5,110 nt of DNA from Lachnospiraceae bacterium (GTDB lineage: Bacteria; Bacillota; Clostridia; Lachnospirales; Lachnospiraceae): assembly GCA_900770535.1 (NCBI GenBank), contig CAAHDV010000043.1, forward strand, positions 1 to 5,110, read 5' to 3'. The number at the start of each line of letters is the position of its first letter. Within the stretch, counting starts at the first letter, position 1. A program made the position numbers and the translations under genes. This document shows, one piece after another, positions 1-5,110 of this stretch. The notes beneath the pieces were generated by a model. The model was given only the letters and a program-made list of their open reading frames with translations, did no database searches and was not told where the DNA came from.

Positions 1-914
1 GTCTGCGGGTTGATGGAGATACGGTCAACGCCATGCTTCTTCAGAACCTCCAGCTTCTCCCGGGTGATGCTGTCCGGACGGCCTGCCTCCACGGTAAACT
101 CCTGAACAGTGGAGAAATCAAAGGTTGCTTTTAATTTGGTGATGAGCTTGTCCAGATCCTCCGGAGAAAGGGAGGTCGGGGTGCCGCCGCCAAAATACAC
201 GGTATCCAGGGTACAGCCCTTTTTCTTCTCTGCCACATAATCCAGCTCTTTGAACAATGCGTCCAGATACTCATGGGTACGGTCTTTCCACTTGCCAATC
301 GGATAAGAGGTAAAGGAACAGTACAGACAGGTGGTCGGGCAGAACGGAATGCCTACATACAAGCTGTAGCCATGCCTGTAGTCAATCGTAGAAAGCAGCT
401 GGCGCTCTCTCCGGGCAATCTCGATGCTTAAGTTGATCTTTTCGTTGCTGGTGAAGTAGGTATCCTTCATATGGCGGAAGATCTGCTCGGCCGTCTCTCC
501 CTCAGCGAATTTTGTCATGGCGATCTTGGTCGGACGAATGCCGGTCAGGGTGCCCCACGGAAGCAGCTTCCCGGTCTGCTGCAGAAGAAGCACATAGAGT
601 CTGCGCTTGATCTGATTCTTCGTTTCAAAGCGGTTCTCGTAGTTTACCTTCAGGACACTGCTCTCTGCTGCCGCCTCAAACTCCGCCTTAATTCCCGGCT
701 CCAGTTCTTCCATGGACAGGAGGTGGAAAGAGGAGCTTCCTGTATGTCCCAGATTCAGGGTAAACTCCGTATGAGCTTCGTTCACCGTTCCCTCCACAAA
801 AAAGTCCAGATCATCCTGCATCTCATGAACAAAGGTCTGTCCCGGGTAAAATGCCATCAAGAGTTCCCGGATATCCTGCTCATATGCGCTGTCGTTTAAT
901 AAAATTCCGATCAT
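1..914 (-). CDS. hemZ: HemZ, HemN-like radical SAM protein (coproporphyrinogen dehydrogenase family), 3' end cut by window edge
   Basis: The reading frame is open from an ATG at 912-914 to the window edge, giving 304 residues of a protein family usually near 490-500. The first ~180 residues form the HemZ-specific N-terminal extension, with the hallmark GTLTGIRPTK at 121-130. The radical SAM core then begins: YVGIPFCPTTCLYCSF carries the 4Fe-4S cluster cysteines 192, 196 and 199 (CX3CX2C). It is followed by the SAM-contact GGGTPTSLS at 242-250, VEAGRPDSIT at 275-284 and RISINPQ at 298-304. Family knowledge: HemZ is annotated as an oxygen-independent coproporphyrinogen III dehydrogenase making protoporphyrinogen in the cytoplasm, but its activity is much less secure than that of HemN. 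The residue two after the third cysteine is Phe, as in HemW/HemZ, where classical HemN has a fourth Cys. The start overlaps the stop of the upstream hydrolase gene in ATGA, with a modest GAGG site 9 nt upstream (924-927), suggesting translational coupling. Family assignment is confident; the reaction is less so. Confidence 0.93.
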   Translation of the reverse strand, partial: MIGILLNDSAYEQDIRELLMAFYPGQTFVHEMQDDLDFFVEGTVNEAHTEFTLNLGHTGSSSFHLLSMEELEPGIKAEFEAAAESSVLKVNYENRFETKNQIKRRLYVLLLQQTGKLLPWGTLTGIRPTKIAMTKFAEGETAEQIFRHMKDTYFTSNEKINLSIEIARRERQLLSTIDYRHGYSLYVGIPFCPTTCLYCSFTSYPIGKWKDRTHEYLDALFKELDYVAEKKKGCTLDTVYFGGGTPTSLSPEDLDKLITKLKATFDFSTVQEFTVEAGRPDSITREKLEVLKKHGVDRISINPQ

Positions 915-1573
915 GCCTGTCCGCCTCGCTTTCTCACATAAGCCGCCACCGGATTGTACTGCTTCTCATGACCGATGGTGGTAGCATCGCCATGGCCCGG
1001 ATAAACCATAATATCATCCGGCAGTACCAGAAGCTTTTCCGCAATGGAACGCACAATGGCAGACATGCTTCCGGTCGGAAGATCCGTCCGGCCCAAAGAC
1101 TCCGCAAACAGGGTGTCTCCGCTGAACAGCACCTCTTCCTCCGGCAGGTAATAGCAGACAGAACCTGCGGTATGGCCCGGTGTCGCCATCACCTTCCACT
1201 CCAGATTCAGGAAATGGAGAACATCTCCATCGCGCAGCAGATGGTCCGCGCTGATGCTGACCTGCTCCGTTCCCAGGGTGCCGGAAAGATTTAAGGACGG
1301 ATCATTTAACATCCGCTCATCATCCATGTGAACATAAAGCTTGCAACCGAATTTTTTGCGGATATCATCGGCTGCCAGCATGTGGTCAAAATGCGCATGG
1401 GTCAGAAGTACAGCCTTCGGCTCTACGCCAAACTCGCGGCATTTGCTGACCAGGTAATCGGCATTATCCGCCGGATCAATGATCACGGCTGCTTTTTCTC
1501 CCTCGCGAAATGTAAGATAACAGTTGGTGCTGACGCCGCCCAGCACATAGGTTTTAATTCGAAAATTGCTCAT
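911..1573 (-). CDS. MBL-fold metallo-hydrolase, glyoxalase II-like (GloB/YcbL type)
   Basis: This complete 220-residue cytoplasmic protein has no signal peptide or membrane segment. It is a compact single-domain metallo-beta-lactamase fold. The binuclear metal site is all present: THAHFDH at 58-64 (H59, H61, D63, H64), TPGHT at 131-135 (H134), SGDTLF at 151-156 (D153) and YPGHG at 191-195 (H194). GRTDLPTGS at 161-169 is typical of the small glyoxalase II/YcbL-like branch. Members hydrolyse thioesters such as S-lactoylglutathione or related low-molecular-weight thiol esters, but the substrate of the clostridial rel-linked member is not known and I do not assign one. The start is a clear ATG with AAGGAG six bases upstream. 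The gene follows rel by 41 bp, across a putative terminator, and its TGA overlaps the hemZ ATG by four bases, so it is probably co-translated with hemZ. Nothing is truncated or missing. Confidence 0.93.
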   Translation of the reverse strand: MSNFRIKTYVLGGVSTNCYLTFREGEKAAVIIDPADNADYLVSKCREFGVEPKAVLLTHAHFDHMLAADDIRKKFGCKLYVHMDDERMLNDPSLNLSGTLGTEQVSISADHLLRDGDVLHFLNLEWKVMATPGHTAGSVCYYLPEEEVLFSGDTLFAESLGRTDLPTGSMSAIVRSIAEKLLVLPDDIMVYPGHGDATTIGHEKQYNPVAAYVRKRGGQA

Positions 1574-1579
1574 AATCTG

Positions 1580-1585
1580 CTCCTT
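1580..1585 (-). promoter_or_regulatory. Ribosome binding site of the MBL-fold hydrolase gene
   Basis: The minus strand reads AAGGAG here, six bases before the ATG at 1571-1573. It is a near-consensus Shine-Dalgarno sequence just downstream of the rel terminator-like hairpin. It supports this start and suggests that the gene is translated independently of rel. Confidence 0.8.
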
Positions 1586-1598
1586 TTTATAAACACAG

Positions 1599-1630
1599 AA
1601 AAACTGCGGAACAACTATCCCGCAGTCCTT
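1599..1630 (-). terminator. Intrinsic terminator-like hairpin built into the 3' end of rel
   Basis: On the minus strand AAGGACTGCGG (1630-1620) can pair with CCGCAGTTTTT (1609-1599). This gives an 11-bp stem with a 6-bp GC-rich perfect core, two G-U pairs and A-U pairs at the base, around a 10-base loop. The T-run that forms the base of the stem doubles as the U-tract and continues into a T-rich stretch. The stem uses the last codons of rel, and the loop contains the rel TAG stop. The hairpin has a T-run only in the minus direction, which fits termination or attenuation after rel before the hydrolase-hemZ pair. Full termination is not certain, because no convincing promoter is seen between this hairpin and the hydrolase gene. 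Partial read-through is the likelier reading. Confidence 0.6.
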
Positions 1631-3900
1631 TCTATATCGATGACGCCTTCGATCTGTCTTAATTTATCCGTCAGGCGGTTCAGTTCTTCAATTCCGTGAA
1701 TATCAAATGTCATGATGATGGTGGCCTTGCCCTGCTTGCTGGTGCGCACATTCATGGAGGTGATATCGATCTGACGCTCGGTAAATACCTTGGAGATATC
1801 TACAAACATGCCAATGCGGTTGTTTGCGTAAATCTGGATTTCCGTGGTATAGCGCTCTTTGCTGCTTGCGTCATCCTCCGGCTGCTGCCACTCGGCCTCA
1901 ATAAGGCGGGTGCGCTCTTCCGATGGAAGGTTGATGATGTTCACGCAGTCGGTCCGGTGAATGGATACGCCGCGGCCGCGGGTCACATAGCCCACGATCT
2001 CGTCGCCCGGCACCGGGCTGCAGCAGCGTGAGAAGCGGACTGCCACATCGTGGATGCCCTTGACCATAATGCCGCCCTTGGACTTCTTGCTGACCTCCGC
2101 CTTGTTTCCGGACATCTCGCTGAGGCCGTCCAAAATGTTGGTGTCGGTAACCTCCTTGCGGGTCTTCTTGGCCCGTTCCTCAATCATCTTGTTGATGACC
2201 TGGCCCTCTTTTAAGCCGCCATGTCCAATGGAAGCCAGAACAGAATCCCAGTCGCGGAACGCATAACGCTGCATGACCTTTTCCTGAAACTCCGGCTTGT
2301 TTAAGTCACCGAAGTTAATGCCCTTGGTCTTGCAGTAGCGGTCAATGAGATCCTTACCACGGACGATATTGTCTTCCTTTAATTCGCTCTTGAACCACTG
2401 GTTGATCTTGTTCTTGGCCTGAGTGCTCTTGACCAGGGAGAGCCAGTCACGGCTCGGGCCCTTGGAGTTCTGGGAGGTGATGACCTCAATGCGGTCACCG
2501 TTCTGCACTACATACTCAATCGGTACCAGCTTGCCGTTGACTCTGGCGCCGACCATCTTGTTACCCACCGCACTGTGGATGGAGTACGCAAAGTCGATGG
2601 TGGTAGAGCCGCTTGGCAGTGTCTTGACATCCCCAGACGGGGTGAAGCAGTACACATTCTCGGAGAATAAGTCCAGGTCTCCTTTTACCATGCTTAAGAA
2701 CTCTTTGGAGTCGCTGGTGTCTTTCTGCCACTCCAGAATCTGGCGCAGCCAGGACAGCTTTGCAGCCTCATCGCCTGCCGCGATCTTGCCGCTGCCGCTC
2801 TCCTTGTACTTCCAGTGCGCCGCGATACCGTATTCTGCGGTACGGTGCATCTCGAAGGTACGGATCTGGATTTCAAACGGCTGGCCGTTGTTTCCGATCA
2901 GCGTGGTGTGCAGGGACTGGTACATGTTCGGCTTCGGCATGGCAATATAGTCCTTGAAACGGCCCGGGATCGGCTTGTACAGTTCATGGATGACACCCAG
3001 AGCTGCGTAACAGTCCTTTACCGTATCCACGATAATACGGACCGCAAACAGATCGTAGATCTGGTCCAGCGTCTTGTGCTGGTTGACCATCTTGCGGTAG
3101 ATGCTGAAGAAATGCTTCACGCGGCCGTCTACCTTGGCCTCAATGCCAGCCTCCTTCATGTGGGCGGAAACTTCATCTACAATGCCCTTGACGAACTCCT
3201 CACGGGCATCCTTGCCAAGGGAAATTTTCTCAGCCAGGTCATAGTAGACATCCGGCTGCAGGTATTTTAAGGAGAGATCATCTAACTCCACCTTGATCTT
3301 GGAAATACCAAGACGGTGGGCGATGGGTGCGTAAATCTCCATGGTCTCGCGGGCTTTTTCTTTCTGTTTTTCCGGCTTCATGTACTGCAGGGTACGCATG
3401 TTATGCAGACGGTCTGCCAGCTTGATCAGGATGACACGGATATCTTTGGCCATGGCGAGGAACATCTTGCGCAGGTTCTCGGCCTGCATCTCCACCTTAT
3501 CCTTGGACCAGGACAGCTGGGTCAGCTTGGTAACGCCGTCTACCAGAAGCGCCACCTCCGGGCCGAACTCTTTGGAGAGTTCATCCAGCGTCATGACGGT
3601 ATCTTCCACAACATCATGGAGAATACCTGCCGCAATGGTCTCCTTGTCCATCTCAAGATCTGCCAGAATGATGGCAACACAAAGAGGGTGAATGATATAG
3701 GGTTCACCCGATTTTCGTTTCTGATCCTTGTGGGCCTCATGGGCAACCTTGTACGCTTTCTCGATCAGGGAGATATCATCTGAAGGATGATACTTCCGGA
3801 TGCTGCGGATCAGGTCCTTGTATAATTCCTCCGGGCTGGTAAAATCTGCGGGATTCTCCAGCTCAATGTCCATTTTCTTCTCCGTCTGTTCATTCGCCAT
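1615..3900 (-). CDS. rel: Bifunctional (p)ppGpp synthetase/hydrolase (Rel/SpoT homologue)
   Basis: The enzyme makes pppGpp/ppGpp from ATP and GTP/GDP under amino-acid starvation and also hydrolyses it, setting the stringent response at the ribosome. With the ATG at 3900 it has 761 residues, normal for long RSH proteins. The HD hydrolase domain (about 40-195) has H71, HDVVEDT at 95-101 and LADRLHN ending at N167, so its metal site is intact. The synthetase domain has RVKHFFS at 260-266, D283, the basic RFKD motif at 314-317 typical of bifunctional enzymes (RelA-only forms have acidic EXDD), and EIQIRT with E343 and Q345. TGS lies at about 417-476, a helical region follows, then a zinc-finger/conserved-cysteine domain (C626, C627, H648, C652) and an ACT domain at about 686-757. 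The ATG at 3900 is preferred over an in-frame GTG at 3912, because AAGGTGG lies 8 nt before the ATG and the GTG falls inside it. It has its own promoter, and a terminator-like hairpin covers its stop. Confidence 0.97.
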   Translation of the reverse strand: MANEQTEKKMDIELENPADFTSPEELYKDLIRSIRKYHPSDDISLIEKAYKVAHEAHKDQKRKSGEPYIIHPLCVAIILADLEMDKETIAAGILHDVVEDTVMTLDELSKEFGPEVALLVDGVTKLTQLSWSKDKVEMQAENLRKMFLAMAKDIRVILIKLADRLHNMRTLQYMKPEKQKEKARETMEIYAPIAHRLGISKIKVELDDLSLKYLQPDVYYDLAEKISLGKDAREEFVKGIVDEVSAHMKEAGIEAKVDGRVKHFFSIYRKMVNQHKTLDQIYDLFAVRIIVDTVKDCYAALGVIHELYKPIPGRFKDYIAMPKPNMYQSLHTTLIGNNGQPFEIQIRTFEMHRTAEYGIAAHWKYKESGSGKIAAGDEAAKLSWLRQILEWQKDTSDSKEFLSMVKGDLDLFSENVYCFTPSGDVKTLPSGSTTIDFAYSIHSAVGNKMVGARVNGKLVPIEYVVQNGDRIEVITSQNSKGPSRDWLSLVKSTQAKNKINQWFKSELKEDNIVRGKDLIDRYCKTKGINFGDLNKPEFQEKVMQRYAFRDWDSVLASIGHGGLKEGQVINKMIEERAKKTRKEVTDTNILDGLSEMSGNKAEVSKKSKGGIMVKGIHDVAVRFSRCCSPVPGDEIVGYVTRGRGVSIHRTDCVNIINLPSEERTRLIEAEWQQPEDDASSKERYTTEIQIYANNRIGMFVDISKVFTERQIDITSMNVRTSKQGKATIIMTFDIHGIEELNRLTDKLRQIEGVIDIERTAG

Positions 3901-3908
3901 AGAAAAAG

Positions 3909-3915
3909 CCACCTT
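3909..3915 (-). promoter_or_regulatory. Ribosome binding site that decides the rel start
   Basis: The minus strand reads AAGGTGG, eight bases before the ATG at 3898-3900. The GTG of the alternative longer frame (3910-3912) is part of this sequence, and only an A-rich run with no purine-G core lies upstream of that GTG. The site therefore argues for the ATG start and a protein four residues shorter. Confidence 0.7.
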
Positions 3916-3938
3916 TTTTGAAGATAATATATTAACAC

Positions 3939-3967
3939 ATTATAAAATTTTTTGTCGAAAAATGCAA
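3939..3967 (-). promoter_or_regulatory. Sigma-A-type promoter for rel
   Basis: The minus strand has a perfect TATAAT at 3944-3939 and TTGCAT at 3967-3962 (matching the TTG of TTGACA), separated by exactly 17 bases. The surroundings are strikingly AT-rich compared with the flanking genes. Transcription would start near 3932, giving a leader of roughly 30 bases that ends in the rel ribosome site. The -10 match is strong and the -35 weak. No extended TGn is seen. The promoter separates rel transcription from the cobalamin genes upstream. Confidence 0.75.
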
Positions 3968-3987
3968 GCCTTACGTCCAGACGGCTT
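3958..3987 (-). terminator. Weak candidate terminator after cbiC
   Basis: About 25 bases past the cbiC stop, the minus strand has AAGCC (3987-3983) and GGCTT (3970-3966) around a 12-base interval that contains a small GTC/GAC inversion. GCATTTTT follows. The stem is only five base pairs and three bases separate it from the T-run, so it is a marginal intrinsic terminator. Its position at the end of the cobalamin genes is right. Its 3' arm and T-run coincide with the -35 region of the rel promoter. Confidence 0.35.
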
Positions 3988-4011
3988 TGTTTTAGGCCAT
4001 TTGACCGATTT

Positions 4012-4653
4012 CTACGCTCTGGTGACCTGATACATCAGCGCATTGCACACCGCAGCCGCGATATTGCTGCCGCCTTTTCTTCCCCGCGCCACGATGCATG
4101 GCACATCGGACTGACAGATGAACTCCTTCGATTCCACCACATTCACAAATCCCACCGGGGTTCCAATGATGAAATCCGGGTGGATCTCGTCTTTCTGCAT
4201 CATCTCATACAAGCGGATGAGGGCCGTCGGCGCGTTGCCGATGGCAAAGATGACCGGTCCGTCAAGCTTTGCCGCCCGCTCCATACTGACAATGGCCCGG
4301 GTCACGCCCCGCTCCTTCGCCTCCGCTGCCACATCCGGATCTGCCATGAAACAGCGGACGGTTCCGTTTAGCTGCTTCAATGCCGCCTTATTCACACCGG
4401 CCAGCGCCATGTTGGTATCCGTCACAATGGTAAAGCCGTTGCCGCTTTTCATCAGGTTCACTGCCAGTTCTACTGCACCATCCGAAAAATAAAGATTCTC
4501 CGCATAGTCAAAATCCGCTGCAGTGTGGATGCAGCGCTTTACCACGGCCAGTTCTCCCGGTGTCCAGTTGCCTTTCGGCATCTCCGATTCGATGATGGCC
4601 ATACTGCGGGCCTCAATCTCCTCCGGGCGGACCCACTGCATTGTTTCTATCAT
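4012..4653 (-). CDS. cbiC: Precorrin-8X (cobalt-precorrin-8) methylmutase
   Basis: This enzyme moves a methyl group from C-11 to C-12 of the corrin ring, turning (cobalt-)precorrin-8 into (cobyrinate) hydrogenobyrinate in the cytoplasm. The protein is 213 residues, the usual CbiC/CobH length. VKRCIHTAADFDYAENLYFS (38-57) is the family signature, and its H43 is at the same position as the catalytic histidine of CobH. GNAPTAL at 139-145, IGTPVGFVNVVESKE ending at 177, and GRKGGSNIAAA at 191-201 complete the conserved set. I chose the ATG at 4653, which has AAGGA seven bases upstream. An in-frame TTG at 4689 would add 12 residues (SDQEKTGKDNI region) that do not look like the family and lack a good ribosome site. 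The gene lies 86 bp after cobQ/cbiP on the same strand, so it is the last visible gene of a cobalamin operon. No residue appears missing. The choice between the names cbiC and cobH depends on whether the pathway is anaerobic; cbiC is inferred. Confidence 0.95.
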   Translation of the reverse strand: MIETMQWVRPEEIEARSMAIIESEMPKGNWTPGELAVVKRCIHTAADFDYAENLYFSDGAVELAVNLMKSGNGFTIVTDTNMALAGVNKAALKQLNGTVRCFMADPDVAAEAKERGVTRAIVSMERAAKLDGPVIFAIGNAPTALIRLYEMMQKDEIHPDFIIGTPVGFVNVVESKEFICQSDVPCIVARGRKGGSNIAAAVCNALMYQVTRA

Positions 4654-4660
4654 AATGTTA

Positions 4661-4665
4661 TCCTT
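4661..4665 (-). promoter_or_regulatory. Ribosome binding site that decides the cbiC start
   Basis: The minus strand reads AAGGA, seven bases before the ATG at 4651-4653. The TTG at 4687-4689, which would give a longer protein, has no comparable site. This favours the 213-residue CbiC. Confidence 0.65.
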
Positions 4666-4739
4666 TCCAGTTTTTTCCTGGTCAGACAATCGCGAATGGT
4701 AACTGTTCAGACTTCTGCCCGTACATCCTCTGTCTGCGC

Positions 4740-5110
4740 TCAGGACTCATATTCCTTCATAATTTTGTACACGGCATCCATATCCAGAGACCGGCGCACC
4801 AGGCCTGCCAGCTTGTCATACTGGCTTTCCTTGTATTCTTCCATGCTTTTTGCCGTTGCGGTCAGGCTGATGCCTTTCTTTTCTGCCAGCTGGGTCAGAA
4901 TGGCTCCGGTAAATTCCAGATTGTCAAAGAGGCCGTGGAGATAGCTTCCGAACACCAGGCCGTCGGACCGGACAAAGCCGTCCATGCGGCCGTCAGCAAG
5001 GCGGATGGCGGGGGTGATATTTTTTTGAGTTTGGAACGTCTCCCCCATATGGATCTCATACCCGGTTACGCTCTGTCCGGTCACCTTACCATAATATCCG
5101 GCTGCCGCCA
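4740..5110 (-). CDS. cobQ: Cobyric acid synthase, glutamine-dependent, C-terminal part (5' end cut by window edge)
   Basis: The frame is open from the window edge to a TGA at 4740-4742, giving the last 122 residues of a protein normally around 500. Cobyric acid synthase (CobQ/CbiP) amidates side chains b, d, e and g of adenosyl-cobyrinic acid a,c-diamide using glutamine and ATP. The visible part is the end of the class I glutamine amidotransferase-like domain. GYEIHMGET (visible residues 16-24) is the CobQ signature. SYLHGLFDN (55-63) carries H58, expected to be the histidine of the catalytic triad. The YDKLAGLVRRSLDM tail is also typical of CobQ. The related CbiA (a,c-diamide synthase) lacks this YEIH/YLHGLFDN combination. 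The N-terminal ATP-binding domain and the catalytic Cys lie outside the window. The first in-frame GTG (5082-5084) is internal and not a start. cbiC follows after 86 bp with no clear terminator between, which indicates one operon. Confidence 0.93.
   Translation of the reverse strand, partial: AAAGYYGKVTGQSVTGYEIHMGETFQTQKNITPAIRLADGRMDGFVRSDGLVFGSYLHGLFDNLEFTGAILTQLAEKKGISLTATAKSMEEYKESQYDKLAGLVRRSLDMDAVYKIMKEYES

Noticed and set aside
471..899. Plus-strand open frame of 142 codons, and other plus-strand frames throughout the window
   Set aside because: They lie entirely opposite well-supported minus-strand genes, show no recognisable domains, and have cysteine-, arginine- or leucine-rich compositions typical of antisense shadows.
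1586..1614. Promoter-like TTGTTC - 17 bp - TATAAA on the minus strand just before the MBL hydrolase gene
   Set aside because: A start about seven bases past the -10 would fall at or beyond the AAGGAG ribosome site, leaving a transcript without it. The -35 also lies inside the rel hairpin, so the match is likely chance in an AT-rich gap.
4001..4011. Inverted repeat-like GGTC AAAT GGCC region just after the cbiC stop (about 3994-4006) as a terminator
   Set aside because: It gives only four pairs including one G-U, and an A-rich rather than T-rich run follows on the transcribed strand.
4689..4733. Fourteen-codon minus-strand frame (MYGQKSEQLPFAIV) in the gap between cobQ and cbiC
   Set aside because: The only purine-rich stretch touches the ATG itself, too close for a ribosome site. 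The peptide resembles nothing I recognise, and short frames of this size are expected by chance.
4654..4739. Possible cobalamin riboswitch or terminator in the 86-bp gap between cobQ and cbiC
   Set aside because: The gap is far shorter than a cobalamin riboswitch, and I see no B12-box-like core. Only a four-base CCAG/CTGG inversion and a five-base CAGAC/GTCTG inversion are present, neither followed by a T-run.
1..5110. Mobile elements, CRISPR arrays, tRNA/rRNA genes, toxin-antitoxin or defence modules
   Set aside because: Nothing on either strand supports these. The space is filled by five recognisable housekeeping genes with short gaps, and no direct repeats or element ends were seen.

Overview
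The window is a compact, ordinary chromosomal segment from an anaerobic Firmicute. It most resembles a gut Clostridium or Lachnospiraceae relative of moderately high GC. This assignment is an inference from gene content (a single long bifunctional Rel, HemZ and anaerobic-type cobalamin genes), from AGGAG-like ribosome sites, and from the clostridial gene order rel - metallo-hydrolase - hemZ. All five genes lie on the minus strand and cover nearly the whole window. I could support no plus-strand gene, RNA gene, mobile element, repeat array or CRISPR. No stretch over 300 bases lacks a gene.

Reading in the direction of transcription, from high to low coordinates, the window opens inside the last quarter of a cobyric acid synthase gene (cobQ/cbiP). 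An 86-bp gap follows, then a complete precorrin-8X methylmutase gene (cbiC/cobH). Both act in the corrin (vitamin B12) pathway, so this is the end of a cobalamin operon. A weak hairpin plus T-run in the 111-bp gap after cbiC may end that operon.

The same gap carries a convincing promoter (perfect TATAAT, 17-bp spacer, weak -35) for rel, the bifunctional (p)ppGpp synthetase/hydrolase of the stringent response. The end of rel is folded into an intrinsic-terminator-like hairpin whose loop contains the stop codon. Just beyond it lies a strong ribosome site and a small metallo-beta-lactamase-fold hydrolase. That gene overlaps by four bases (ATGA) the start of hemZ, a HemN-like radical SAM gene that runs off the low-coordinate end of the window.

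Two start-site corrections are made from Shine-Dalgarno placement. rel probably starts at the ATG at 3900 rather than the upstream GTG at 3912, and cbiC at the ATG at 4653 rather than the upstream TTG at 4689.

I looked for an undescribed system and did not find one. The points of interest are regulatory architecture (a terminator and promoter sharing bases, and a terminator built into a coding end), the uncertain biochemical role of HemZ, and the junction of cobalamin genes with the stringent-response locus.
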